DNA of 64,000 bases from Methanosarcina barkeri str. Wiesmoor (GTDB taxonomy: Archaea; Halobacteriota; Methanosarcinia; Methanosarcinales; Methanosarcinaceae): NCBI RefSeq assembly GCF_000969985.1, contig NZ_CP009526.1:3162001-3226000 (forward strand), in the 5' to 3' direction. Numbering within the stretch: the stretch's first letter is position 1; every line of letters begins with the position of its first letter. The notes under the pieces were generated by a model. It worked only from the letters and a program-made list of their open reading frames with translations. It had not been told where the DNA came from and did no database searches. The position numbers and the translations under genes were made by a program. This document shows positions 1 to 9,247 of this stretch, one piece after another.

Positions 1-98
1 TGCAAAAAAACAACCAAAAAGCCACAAGCATATAAAACAAAGGACAGCCAGAAATTGACTATCGTGTGAATTTGAAAAGGCAAACAAGACACCTAATA

Positions 99-377
99 TT
101 AAAAAACCAGCACTAGATAACTAAGCTCATGCTCATCAGGCACAGGTAAACCTAATATAAGAAGTATTCCACCAAAAATTAGAAAAACAATTGTAAAATG
201 AGCGAAGAAACGACTAGCGTGAAAAGTAAATGCCCGTAAACCATCCAACATCATTGTGTATTTAAAAATAAATGATTTTAATAAAATGAAACTTCCATAT
301 AGTATGATAGTTGCCGCTAAAAGTATTTTCAGTGCAGTATAATAAACTATCCAATTTTCTAAATGAGCTGATCCCAA
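99..377 (-). CDS. Small membrane protein of unknown function
   Basis: A 92-residue reading frame rich in hydrophobic residues with two or three likely membrane segments (about residues 12-35, 58-78 and possibly the C-terminus). It would start with TTG directly after an in-frame stop, and I see no ribosome binding site, so it may be the surviving tail of a longer gene. No family is recognised. It stands alone, with no operon partner within 250 bases. Confidence 0.35.
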   Translation of the reverse strand: MGSAHLENWIVYYTALKILLAATIILYGSFILLKSFIFKYTMMLDGLRAFTFHASRFFAHFTIVFLIFGGILLILGLPVPDEHELSYLVLVF

Positions 378-641
378 AACTCAAAATTGCTTCTCTGAAT
401 CCTGTATTTCGAATAATCAATCAAGTTTCTGATCATGAAAACAATCCTGAAAATTCTTGATGATTAAGGACTAAATGGCTTTTGGGATAGGCTCAATAAT
501 AATGTTCTGGAATCGAAATAGACTGGAACAAAGAAATAATTTGCTTAAAATTTTCAAAACTGAATATTTCTTCTAGAAATGCCATTTCAAAAACAAATCA
601 AACTTTTTATTAATAACGTTTCCGATTTTTTTCTTTTCGAT

Positions 642-1739
642 TTATACTTTCAAACGTTCCAACATCATTTCTGTGTCAGGTCTATGATCAAAAAGGTTAG
701 GATATTTCTCTTTAAGTAATGAGCGTAGAGTCTCATTTAATCTTGCGCCGTGAAGTGTTTTCACTTTAGAAAGCATATCAATATCTAAGTTTCTAGCTCC
801 ATAGAGATTAGCATCAGTAAAATCAGCACTTTCAAGTTTAGCCCCAAAACATTCGCTTCTTTCAAGATGAGCCTGTCTAAAATAAGCATGTTTTAGGCTA
901 GCCACTGTAAAAGTAGCATCTTCTAGATGAGCCCTCCTAAATTTTGCCCATTCAAGATGAGATGCTGCGAAATTGGCTCCTTCTAAATGAGCATCTATAA
1001 AAATAGCACCGTGCAGATAAGACCCTCTAAAACATGCTCCTTCAAGATGAAATCCCTTAAAATTAGCTCCCATAAGATAAACATCTTGCAAATTTAGTCG
1101 GTTTGATTCTCCGTTAGAAAAATACTTTTGGCGTCTTCCGATCACAGTAAGGATAGCTTGAATATCTAAAGGCAATTTTCTTTCATTTATCTTTTCGGAA
1201 TTTGCGTTTTCATTAGCTTGAAAATCAATAGATTCAGGTTCATATGTCAGGGATTTTCCTTTTATTTGAAGATTAACACCACTATTTTTTCTAATATAAG
1301 CTGTTAAAATTTCTAGTACTGGCGAGTAATATTCTTCAGACTCACTTGCAATTTTTTCGAGGGCATATATTCCTCCCAATCTTATTTCAAGCTCTGTTCT
1401 ACCTAATTGATCGACTGCCCGGGTAAAACGCTCAGTTATTTGCTCTTGTTTAGCTATCTCTAGACTCTTCTGGGTAGCTTTTAGATTATCCTCTGCAATG
1501 TTTATTCGCTTCCAGCTCAGATAAACTCCATATAAAATAGCAATGCCACCAAATGCCTGAGTAAGAGTTACACGATATTGATTTTCTAAAGTCGCCATTT
1601 CGGAGATAGTTATTCCGAAACTAAACTGATAGACTGCCAATATTGGAAGAAACCACCAGATCAGTCCAATGATGATAAAACCGATAATTAGAAGAGCTAC
1701 TTTAATAACGAGATGAATCACTTTATATTTCTTTTTCAT
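642..1739 (-). CDS. Membrane-anchored pentapeptide-repeat protein
   Basis: 365 residues. Two membrane segments lie near residues 10-35 and 58-78, followed by a linker with coiled-coil character (about 85-110). After an alpha-helical region, residues about 215-330 show consecutive five-residue repeats of the A(D/N)LxX type, such as GANFKG, GAIFID, GANFAA and DADFTD-like units, which fold into a right-handed quadrilateral beta helix. Proteins with two N-terminal membrane helices and a C-terminal pentapeptide domain are common in bacteria and Methanosarcina; their cellular role is not established. The gene is monocistronic. The A+T-rich 370 bases upstream presumably hold the promoter. I do not assign a function. 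Confidence 0.85.
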   Translation of the reverse strand: MKKKYKVIHLVIKVALLIIGFIIIGLIWWFLPILAVYQFSFGITISEMATLENQYRVTLTQAFGGIAILYGVYLSWKRINIAEDNLKATQKSLEIAKQEQITERFTRAVDQLGRTELEIRLGGIYALEKIASESEEYYSPVLEILTAYIRKNSGVNLQIKGKSLTYEPESIDFQANENANSEKINERKLPLDIQAILTVIGRRQKYFSNGESNRLNLQDVYLMGANFKGFHLEGACFRGSYLHGAIFIDAHLEGANFAASHLEWAKFRRAHLEDATFTVASLKHAYFRQAHLERSECFGAKLESADFTDANLYGARNLDIDMLSKVKTLHGARLNETLRSLLKEKYPNLFDHRPDTEMMLERLKV

Positions 1740-2108
1740 TTATCTCAATGTAGTTAAGATCATATGTTAGTTATAAATCACTCGAAATTTTTCGTTTGTC
1801 TTCGATGTTTCTACTCTCCTCTTTTCTGCTTCTCTCTATACTATGCTTTTCTAAACTCATCCATTTTAAATGCTATGTGAATATAGAATATTTTGTCGAT
1901 TAACCCCCATCAAATGCAGAAATAGTGTACGAAATATATAGGCACTTTTCTCAGTGACTATTAATGTTGGTTTTTATCCCATAATAACAGTACAAAAATT
2001 AAATTAGGTAAGCGTTCAGTTTAATCATCTTGAAGATAAGTCACTAACTCATCCCCGTATTCAGTGTAAATAACAAAATAGTTTTTCGCTGACGAAAAAA
2101 GATAAGTT
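1740..2108. other. Intergenic, no gene seen
   Basis: 369 bases between the pentapeptide-repeat gene, whose start faces this stretch, and the 3' end of freB. It is A+T-rich. No open reading frame with a plausible start, no RNA gene and no clear repeat were found. Confidence 0.5.
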
Positions 2109-2984
2109 TTAAGCGTAAGGATCCCTTAACGCCTTATTAACCCCAAAATTCCTGCGCTCCTCGAGCGTCTTCCTATTCTTGTCGATCTTCTCCTTTGCGA
2201 GCTTTTTGACAATTCCAAGACCGGGCTTGACCTCTTCTATGGGCTTTGTCTCGAACAATCCTTCAGCGACTGCTTTAGACCAGATCTCATTCCCTACCTT
2301 TGTGCGGATGAAGACTGTGGACCAGCCGCCTGGACTTCCGACCGAGCCGGTCGATATGTCAGCGAGGTTAGAAACGTAATCGAGGCAGACGTGGCAACCT
2401 GGCTGCTCGTACTTATGCGTCTCCTTGAGAGGCACGGTAGCGACATTTCCGCGCTCGGTGTGGACAAAGAATTTTCCCTTCCCAAACTCCATCTTCTTCA
2501 CGGAACTGAGACTCTGGTTTGCGTGGTCTTCAACAAGGGCCTGTATAGAATCATATGGGAAGTTCACCATGCAGAAGAGCCCTACTGCGAAGGCAACCTT
2601 GCCCGGGACATCCCTCATGTTGATGGGATAGAGCTGAGCCTTCCTGACCGCCTGCATCTGGCAGCAGACGCCCGTGATCCCTACCTTATCGAGGCCAAAA
2701 GACCGGGTTGCCTCCTTGAGCCAGGAAATCTGGGGGCTGATGTTGTACTTTGCCCTCTGTGCCTTGAGGATGTCCTCACGGCTCATCGCAACAAACGGTC
2801 TCGGCTTCCATGGCAAGTCACCCTTGCCTGCTACAATAGCCCCGTCGATGATCCCTTGCTCGAGTGCATAAACCATAAGGGCGGTGGCTATGCCGCCGTC
2901 CTGTGCTTTCTTGAGAATCTCCTTATCCGTGCTCCGTGCCGAAACGCATGTCACGTATTTGCCGAGATACGGATCTTCAATCAT
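2109..2984 (-). CDS. freB: F420-reducing hydrogenase beta subunit (FrhB/FreB type)
   Basis: 291-residue flavoprotein subunit that passes electrons from the hydrogenase iron-sulfur relay to coenzyme F420 through FAD and a [4Fe-4S] cluster. The family N-terminus IEDPYLGKYVTCVSARSTD is evident, with the FrhB/FdhB core (QDGGIATALMVYALE, RAKYNISPQ, GVCCQMQAVRKAQ) and the cysteine region EQPGCHVCLDYVSNLADIS. I chose the ATG at 2984 because it matches family starts and follows GGTGAGA; an upstream frame to 3014 is open but runs inside freG. It overlaps the end of freG by 8 bases, indicating translational coupling. It is the last gene of the operon. Confidence 0.93.
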   Translation of the reverse strand: MIEDPYLGKYVTCVSARSTDKEILKKAQDGGIATALMVYALEQGIIDGAIVAGKGDLPWKPRPFVAMSREDILKAQRAKYNISPQISWLKEATRSFGLDKVGITGVCCQMQAVRKAQLYPINMRDVPGKVAFAVGLFCMVNFPYDSIQALVEDHANQSLSSVKKMEFGKGKFFVHTERGNVATVPLKETHKYEQPGCHVCLDYVSNLADISTGSVGSPGGWSTVFIRTKVGNEIWSKAVAEGLFETKPIEEVKPGLGIVKKLAKEKIDKNRKTLEERRNFGVNKALRDPYA

Positions 2985-3801
2985 CCTTCTCACCTTCCTT
3001 AAGCGCTCCAGCAATTATCTCGTTGATGCTCTCGAATTCAGAAATCACATCAGGGTTGAAGAACGACCTTGGGCAGGCGCCATAGCAGGAGCCGCACTTG
3101 ATGCAGAGGTTAAGGTCACCCTGCGGCTTTCCGAACTCGTGCGTGATCGCCCGCACTGGACAGGATGCAGCACAGATGCCACAGCCTATGCAGAGGCCCT
3201 GGTTAATCACGTCGTCCATCAGGTCGCAGAAGCATCCGGTAGTGCCGCGCTTCGCAAGGTCCATGAGAGGCTTTAAGTACCTGCCCGCAAGATCCTTCTG
3301 TTCCTCGTTCCCTTCAAGGAGCAGGTACGCCATGATGGCGACGTTCCTTATAAGCTCCGGGCTCGGAGGGCATCCTGGGATGTAAACATCCACGTCAATG
3401 AGATCCCCGATCGGAAGGTAAGACTCGTGCTGGGGATGATTATGCTGTCCTCCACGGCAGAACCTGGTGATATTACCATAGCTCGCGCAGGAGCCGAGGG
3501 CCACCACGATCCTGGACTTCTTCCGCGTCTCCTTTATATCCTCCACAGATTCACGGTCCTGGATACAGACCGATCCCTCGACGAGTGCCACGTCCATCTC
3601 TGGAATATGCCGGACGTCAGCAAGAGTGAGGCAGTAGACAAGGTCGGCATAGTCGTCCAGGATCTTGAGAAATCCCTGGTAGTTATCGGCCACGGACACG
3701 AGACAGCCGGTACAGCCGCTCAAGTGTACATGCCCGAGCTTGATCTTATTTGCCACTGGTTTCGCCTCCTTTGTAGCTTCCACCTTCTTAAGCAGTTCCA
3801 T
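2977..3801 (-). CDS. freG: F420-reducing hydrogenase gamma (small) subunit, FrhG/FreG type
   Basis: 274-residue electron-transfer subunit of a [NiFe] hydrogenase of group 3a. The N-terminal domain has the small-subunit cysteines SGCTGC (C30, C33), ALGSCASYGN and IPGCPPSPE that bind the proximal cluster. The C-terminal domain has two ferredoxin-type motifs (CIGCGICAASCP and CIKCGSCYGACP) for two more [4Fe-4S] clusters. It lies between freA and freB, and its 3' end overlaps freB. The gap to freA is 327 bases, where frhD or freE would sit in other Methanosarcina operons. The ATG at 3801 follows an AAGGAAA stretch. Confidence 0.93.
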   Translation of the reverse strand: MELLKKVEATKEAKPVANKIKLGHVHLSGCTGCLVSVADNYQGFLKILDDYADLVYCLTLADVRHIPEMDVALVEGSVCIQDRESVEDIKETRKKSRIVVALGSCASYGNITRFCRGGQHNHPQHESYLPIGDLIDVDVYIPGCPPSPELIRNVAIMAYLLLEGNEEQKDLAGRYLKPLMDLAKRGTTGCFCDLMDDVINQGLCIGCGICAASCPVRAITHEFGKPQGDLNLCIKCGSCYGACPRSFFNPDVISEFESINEIIAGALKEGEKDD

Positions 3802-3818
3802 AGTTCAATCCGATTTCC

Positions 3819-3880
3819 TTCAGTATCGCGGATTTCAGTATCCAGAATTTCAGTATCTAGGATTTCAGTATCCAGGATAC
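3819..3880. repeat. 15-bp tandem repeat just upstream of freG
   Basis: About four imperfect copies of a 15-base unit with core GATTTCAGTATC on the plus strand. They end about 20 bases before the freG start codon. The repeat gives every frame a short repetitive peptide (LDTEI on the minus strand). It looks like slippage expansion within the freA-freG gap. Confidence 0.8.
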
Positions 3881-4068
3881 AGCGCCTGAAATGGCTCTCT
3901 GTACCTTGTCTGTAATCCGTATGACCATCTCGAGGTGAACATCTCGAGGGCAGAAATGTACTTCTTCTGATATGCAAGGACCCGGATCCAGATACCGTCT
4001 TTAATATACTGGATCGGCTCGGTCAGATCCCAGAGTGGACATTCCTGTAACTTCCCACGAAGAACTCG
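3865..4068 (-). pseudogene. Open frame at the freE position, without a normal start codon
   Basis: Between freA and freG one minus-strand frame is open for 67 codons after a TAA and ends in TGA inside the tandem repeat. Its conceptual product has a protein-like composition (segments QECPLWDLTEPIQYIKDG and YREPFQALYPGY), but there is no ATG, GTG or TTG before residue 44. M. barkeri fre operons carry a small gene freE at this place. I infer that this is either a decayed freE or a gene with an unusual start; similarity to freE was not tested. Confidence 0.35.
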
Positions 4069-4088
4069 TTAACGGTGAGCCCCCTGAG

Positions 4089-4116
4089 CTTGCGGGTTCC
4101 CCCAAAAATCCGCAAG
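4089..4116 (-). terminator. Hairpin immediately after freA
   Basis: Perfect 7-bp stem (CTTGCGG with CCGCAAG) around a 14-base loop, starting about 12 bases after the freA stop. No long T-run follows, so it may be a processing or 3'-protecting hairpin that changes the ratio of freA to freG/freB message rather than a full terminator. Confidence 0.45.
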
Positions 4117-4128
4117 TTTCCATTCCCT

Positions 4129-5499
4129 TCACCACTGCATGAGTTTTTGGGCGACTATTCTATCCTCTTCGTTCACTACTATCATATGGGTTGCACACGA
4201 GACGCACGGGTCATAAGCACGGATAACCATTTCGGCGATCTGCCAGGGTGCTCCAGTCAGAGCGCGGCTGCAGGTAGGGAAGTTCCAGGTGGTAGGTACA
4301 AGCATCTCGTACCGCAGCACCTTTCCATCCTTCACCCGTGCGAGATGGACATCGGTCCCGCGCGGGGCTTCGTTCGCGGCCCAGCCCATGGATCCGTTTC
4401 CCAGAGGGATGGTGTCAGCAAGGACCTTGCCAGAAGTATCCAGGTTTTCAAGGCAGTTGAGGATGGTGTAGTAGCAGTCGGTGTACTCCATCTGCCTGGC
4501 GATGTGCTGAGCAAAGGTACCTTTCTCGGTAAAGTGCTTGAAGGTAGCGAGCCTTGCCCTCGGGCCGACCTCAACTGGCTGGCCGTCGTAGGTCGGAACA
4601 GTATTGCAGGCTTCCATCCGAGGGTTGACTTTGGTGCCGACCTTCGTGGTGCCGCCAATCGGATAGCTCGAGTCTTCAAGATCAATGGTTTCCTCACTCA
4701 TGTACCAGTCCCATGGCCGGGTTTCTCTCCAACGAGTGAAATCCCACATAGGCTTTTCGTCCAGACTGGACGAGCCGTACATTGGAGCTGTGGCCATGAC
4801 CCCCTGGTTATGGTATCCGAGCGTCTTGGGAAGCGGGATCTGCTTGCCTGCGACCTCGACAAACTCCCGGTCCTGCATGTTCCTGATGACCTCAATCATG
4901 AATTCCATCTGTTCGTGGGCAAGGACAAGACCTTCTTTTGCCAGGTCAGCTATCTTCTGCTTTGCTCGTGAACTCACGTTGCGGTACATTCCGCCAACCC
5001 TCGGGTTTGAAGGGTGGATAGCCTCTCCGCCTGCAACAGCTCCAATGGTCTGTGCAATCTCGCGGATGCGGAAGATCCTCACCGCAACGCTCCTTAAAGG
5101 CTGCTCCTTAGAAAACGGGTTGATCTTCGTCTCCGTATCTGGAATGTAAAAGTCCGGGAGGATCAGGATGTTGTGTAGAGCATGGCTGTGGAGGCGGTTT
5201 GCTGCATGAAGAATGACCCTCAGAAGCTTTGCATCCTTGGGGATCTCGCAGCCGATCGAAGCCTCCATAGCCTCAATGCCCGCCAGGGTGTGGGCAATGG
5301 GACAGATACCGCAGACCCGAGAAGCAATCTTCGGGACCTGGTCCATCGTCTTACCTATAGCGAGCTTTTCAATACCCCTGACCGGGGTGGTGGAGAGCCA
5401 ATCTCCTCGCTCAACAATACCTTCATCATTCACCTTCAGGGTGAGCTTGGAGTGGCCTTCATGTCTCGTGGTTGGAGAGATCTCTACAACTTTTGTCAA
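4129..5499 (-). CDS. freA: F420-reducing hydrogenase alpha (large, NiFe) subunit, FrhA/FreA type
   Basis: 456-residue catalytic subunit holding the NiFe site. The proximal motif is RVCGICPIAH (C63, C66) and the distal motif is DPCVSCATH (C432, C435, H438). The sequence runs 18 residues past that histidine (ending KLMQW), a tail that a maturation endopeptidase must remove after nickel insertion. No FrhD-like protease gene is present in this operon, so the protease must come from elsewhere, as in the fre operon of M. barkeri. The start is TTG at 5499, preceded by GAGG at a 7-base spacing. It is the first gene of the operon and reads towards freG and freB. Confidence 0.93.
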   Translation of the reverse strand: MTKVVEISPTTRHEGHSKLTLKVNDEGIVERGDWLSTTPVRGIEKLAIGKTMDQVPKIASRVCGICPIAHTLAGIEAMEASIGCEIPKDAKLLRVILHAANRLHSHALHNILILPDFYIPDTETKINPFSKEQPLRSVAVRIFRIREIAQTIGAVAGGEAIHPSNPRVGGMYRNVSSRAKQKIADLAKEGLVLAHEQMEFMIEVIRNMQDREFVEVAGKQIPLPKTLGYHNQGVMATAPMYGSSSLDEKPMWDFTRWRETRPWDWYMSEETIDLEDSSYPIGGTTKVGTKVNPRMEACNTVPTYDGQPVEVGPRARLATFKHFTEKGTFAQHIARQMEYTDCYYTILNCLENLDTSGKVLADTIPLGNGSMGWAANEAPRGTDVHLARVKDGKVLRYEMLVPTTWNFPTCSRALTGAPWQIAEMVIRAYDPCVSCATHMIVVNEEDRIVAQKLMQW

Positions 5500-5859
5500 T
5501 GGTATGCCTCGTTTTCTATTTGGTGTTCTTCAGGCTGTACTATAGTTAGCACTTTCTATGTGACAATTCTAAGATAGTTCTCTATTCACCCTGTACATAA
5601 AGTACGTTAACCCCCTTTATTTTTCCCAGTGCGCAGCCATAGTTTTTGTTTAAAATTCAAAAGATTTTAATTGATATCAAATTCACAAAGCTTAGTACTC
5701 CTAAAACAATATTCATAACAGTCCTGAACTCCTGACTCATCGAACTTTTCATATGAGAAAGTCGAGGTTGAAGAAGTGATACATTTGGTACGTTAAGGAA
5801 TAAAGATTGGATCTTTTGGACATGGGCAAATCCCAGAAAGTCGATGAGCTATACCCCCC
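5500..5859. promoter_or_regulatory. Upstream region of the freA operon
   Basis: A+T-rich stretch that must contain the freA promoter. The minus strand has several TATA-like runs but none stands out. No gene was found. Confidence 0.3.
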
Positions 5860-6022
5860 GTGTCTAAATTTAGACTTATACAGCAGATTGACCTGAAGGA
5901 TTTCTTAGTGTTGTGCCTGCTAGTGTCATGACAATTTAATTACTGGGCATTAATACTTAGAAACACATCATCTATAATCTCTTTCTTAATTCTAAGGATG
6001 CAAAACTAAATTTTCTAGACAC
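5860..6022. repeat. MITE-like segment with imperfect terminal inverted repeats
   Basis: GTGTCTAAATTTAG at 5860-5873 is matched in inverse orientation by CTAAATTTTCTAGACAC at 6006-6022, enclosing about 130 bases with no reading frame. It sits just before a transposase relic. A non-autonomous element or the scar of one is plausible; no target duplication was established. Confidence 0.35.
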
Positions 6023-6292
6023 TAGTGTTTCGCTTTGAACTTAAATATAAATAATTATATTAATTATTTTATAATAACTTTGTGCCTCGCATAAGTGGTT
6101 GTCCCAAATTATTATTCACTCTAAAAGAGTTGAGTATCGGACCAAGTTAAGTCGCTCCAGAAATCAAGCCGCAAGCACTGTTGAATGATTCCAGGATAGT
6201 ATTTCTCATGCGTCATCGGTTAAGCATTAAATCCCATCTCCTGTATATGTTTTTATACTAATCTTATAATCCTTGTATCTATACCAATTTTT

Positions 6293-7364
6293 GTATCTAT
6301 ACCTCCTCGTTTCCCATCTACTCTTGAAGACTCTCTTCGGAAAATATTTACCGAAGAGTGGTTAAGGCAAACTTCCAAAGAAACTGGTCTTATAATCCGT
6401 GAACGTAAAATTGACCCTGTCATCATCTTTTGGGTTTTAACTCTGAGTTTTGGTGTCCGCTTGCAGCGTACACTTGCCAGTTTGAAACGAGAATATAAAA
6501 CTGAATCTCATAAAACCATAAGCAATAGCAGCTGCTGAAGTAAAAGTCGGAGTTATGGTAAGTGCAGTTGCTAACGGACCTAAAACCGTTGCTCTATACT
6601 CTGAAAAAACAGCTGAGATAAATACATTAAAAATAGGTCCCTGGATCAAAGACCGTATTCTCCTTGTTAATCTTGGTTTCTATAAAACTCAGATGTTTGC
6701 AAAGGTTGAGGAAAATGGAGGAGATTTCTTCTCAAGAATCAGGAAAAATATGGATATCATTGTTGTTTTAATAGACGAAGGGGTACCTAAAACAAAGTGC
6801 AAAGATTTCATAGGAAAACCTATTAGTGAGTGTATTAAGCAACTTTCTGGAAAATATATTGATACAGTTGTACAAATAGCATTCAAAAGAAGAGAGTATA
6901 AAGGCAAGCAAAAACAGGATGAGATGATTGTACGTTTTGTTGCAGTCTATAATGACGAGGATGAAAAGCACCACATTTATATTACAAACATTCAGAAAGA
7001 TCTTTTTAATGCAAAAGACATTGCAAACTTATATAGGGCAAGATGGGACAGAATTTCTGTTTAGGAATTGAAAAGCAAATATTCTCCGGACGTTCTTGAG
7101 ACAAAGAATGTACAGGTAATTGAAGCTCTAATCTGGACTGCAATATTGACATTAATCGTTAGCAGAAGAATGTATTTTCTTGTAAGAAACTCAACAACTT
7201 ATCCTGAAAAAATGGCTAGATATACGCAGTTACGTTGGAGTACAATATTTGCAGAGAATGCATCGGATTTGTTGACGGTAATTTTGTATAGATGTGGAGT
7301 GCAGAGGACTTTTGAAACTATAACGAGCGGACATGACTTCCCACAGATGTCTTCAAAAAAATAA
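6293..7364 (+). pseudogene. Degenerate transposase (IS4/IS1634-like)
   Basis: Translated fragments line up as one broken transposase. An N-terminal part begins near 6300 (LEDSLRKIFTEEWLRQTS, then PVIIFWVLTLSFGVRLQ) and stops near 6537. A middle part follows in another frame (6555-7064, with VALYSEKTAEINTLKIGPWI, LVNLGFYKT and ANLYRARWDRI). After an in-frame TAG a C-terminal part continues in the same frame (7065-7364, ELKSKYSPDVLETKNVQVIE). The YRARWDRI...ELKSKY arrangement matches the conserved YREXXK catalytic region of IS4-type DDE transposases. At least one frameshift and one stop make it non-functional. I could not define its terminal inverted repeats. Confidence 0.8.
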
Positions 7365-7854
7365 TATTTCTCTTGATGTCGTTTTTGGAAAATTATTTGA
7401 AAAATGTGCAGTTGCTATCTCAACCGAAACTTCTGGATGTGGATACTGAAAATTCAATGAAGGCAAAAAGTCGAAAATTACGAGATATTTCAAAAACACA
7501 TGTTTGAGCAACCAAGGAACTTTTCAGAAAAAACGATAGCAAGAAAAATTATGAAAATGGAGTTGGAATTTAATTAAACGTTTACCATTTTGAGTCGTCT
7601 GCTTCTGTATCGTGTATTGGACTGCCAAATGGTTTTGAGTCTGCAAAATAATTTCAGGATACAACAATTAAAACTTATTTGTAAAATCCAACTATTTTAC
7701 TGGCCTCTTGGGCAACAAGGATTATTTTAAAAAGACATAGATGGCCACATCAGGCTAAAATTTACTGGATTATGGATAAGTTTACTATAGTTTTGTCTAC
7801 CGAGCGATAAAGCAAGGAGGAAATTAAGGATAAACTGAGGATAGGCTAAGGATT
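7365..7854. other. Intergenic, probable insertion-sequence debris
   Basis: 490 bases with no convincing gene. The first 60 bases may encode the extreme C-terminus of the broken transposase. The rest is A+T-rich sequence with stops in all frames. Confidence 0.4.
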
Positions 7855-7986
7855 AAACTAAGGAGAAACTAAGGAGAAACTAAGGAGAAACTAAGGAGAA
7901 ACTAAGGAGAAACTAAGGAGAAACTAAGGAGAAACTAAGGAGAAACTAAGGAGAAACTAAGGAGAAACTAAGGAGAAACTAAGGAG
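7855..7986. repeat. Twelve perfect tandem copies of an 11-bp unit
   Basis: The unit AAACTAAGGAG is repeated 12 times without a single mismatch over 132 bases, with degenerate copies just upstream (7820-7854). Perfect identity implies recent expansion or active homogenisation. Because 11 is not a multiple of three, no frame is repetitive at one codon phase. Every unit contains AAGGAG, the archaeal Shine-Dalgarno core. Confidence 0.97.
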
Positions 7987-8105
7987 AAAGCTATGCGAGA
8001 GGCCACTTCAGCCACTTATGGAGGCTTTGTGTGAGTTTCAAGGAGACAAAAATAAAAAAATAACATTGGGAAGCTTCAACTTCCCTTACTTCTTATTACT
8101 CAGAC

Positions 8106-8396
8106 TTAGTTCAGTATCTGATTAATTTTGCTGTAAAAATCTATAATAACACTAGTTGCCTCATTGCTCATGTTTAGTTGGAAAGTTCGTATTTGCTTAC
8201 CCAGGGGTTTTTCCTGAACAATGCCTGAAAGAACCAGAGGTGTAATAACTCTTGATACACTGGAATGTGACAGACCAGTTTCTTCAGCTATCCCTGAAAG
8301 ATAGGTTGGTTCGTTCTGGTTTTTTATCAAGTTCTTAAGAACTGTCATCTGTGCGGTTTTTCCAAATATTTTTTCCATTGAATCCATTGATATCAT
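8106..8396 (-). CDS. Winged-helix transcriptional regulator
   Basis: 96 residues with a MarR/ArsR-like winged helix: a helix-turn-helix at about residues 32-55 (TYLSGIAEETGLSHSSVSRVITPL) followed by a wing (SGIVQEKPLGKQIRTFQL) and a C-terminal helix. There is no metal-binding cysteine pair. It is monocistronic and unlinked to an obvious target; the nearest genes are an ilvD relic and the thioredoxin-like lipoprotein. Many Methanosarcina genomes carry such small single-domain regulators. The ligand is unknown. Confidence 0.8.
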   Translation of the reverse strand: MISMDSMEKIFGKTAQMTVLKNLIKNQNEPTYLSGIAEETGLSHSSVSRVITPLVLSGIVQEKPLGKQIRTFQLNMSNEATSVIIDFYSKINQILN

Positions 8397-8623
8397 CTCA
8401 GAGGTGGCTATTCTCGATAAGTGATTTCCAGTTCCAATAACTGTTGACGGTTAATAAACTTATCTTCTAATTTAATAGGTTAGAGATCTGCACAAATACT
8501 CTTAATATTTGGATGCTCTACTCTATCAAGGATGTTTAATCTCTCTAATTAAGTTTCAAGCGCGTAGGTCGTATATATACTATAACATTTTATCCTCATT
8601 ACTAAATTTTATGGAGATTTTAC

Positions 8624-8948
8624 ATGAGAAGTGATATCACCAAAGAAGGACCTGAAAGGGCTCCCAATTGCTTACTTCTAAAAGCTACAGGAGTCACAGA
8701 TTCCGTGATGAGAAGGCCGTTTATCGCAGTTGTCAATTCCTGAAACGATATAATTTCTGGTCATATGCACCTGAAAAAACTTGCTGAGGCTGTAAAAGCC
8801 GGAATCCGGAATGCCGGCAGAGTTCCTTTTAGAGAAGAGCTTAAGCAGCGGAAAGCTGCCTTTGTGCCTCCAAAAACTGAGATCACAGGTTACCTTGCCA
8901 GGTAACCAGTGTTCAGTCCATTCCGCAAACACAGGCGGGATCGTTGAC
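8624..8948 (+). pseudogene. ilvD: Relic of ilvD (dihydroxy-acid dehydratase)
   Basis: The reading frame starts like archaeal IlvD ([37 protein letters not shown]). It then has TGA at 8741 where the family has tryptophan (NSWND), and continues to [10 protein letters not shown]. There the sequence jumps to what looks like the IlvD C-terminal segment ([10 protein letters not shown] in intact proteins; here [10 protein letters not shown]), so most of the roughly 550-residue gene is missing. A further frameshift separates the last homologous stretch (SVHSANTGGIVD). It is preceded by an intact ribosome binding site. The functional copy must be elsewhere. Confidence 0.85.
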
Positions 8949-9247
8949 TAAGTTGGCTGATTATGTTTTGAAGTATTACGTGTTTGGAGAGCTTTTTTCT
9001 CCATTAATTTTTTTAATTATTTTTTACTTCAAGTGCTTTTGGAGATATGATTTTAGTACTTTCCTTTAGCCATTCAATCCCTCAGTCTATGGCTTAAACT
9101 TTAGTTATTTGGAATACGCATACACAGACAGATAGGTGGGAACTCAAATCGTTTAAATAAATAATTGATTTAAATATAATATATATAACAGTGTGAACAC
9201 TATATCTGTATCACCGTTAGGTTCTTAAAAAATCAGTAATATAGTAG

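Noticed and set aside
2391-3002. 203-residue plus-strand frame opposite freB
   Set aside because: Shadow of the G+C-richer freB coding strand, with no family resemblance.
8678-8932. 84-residue minus-strand frame
   Set aside because: Antisense to the ilvD relic; no start signal.
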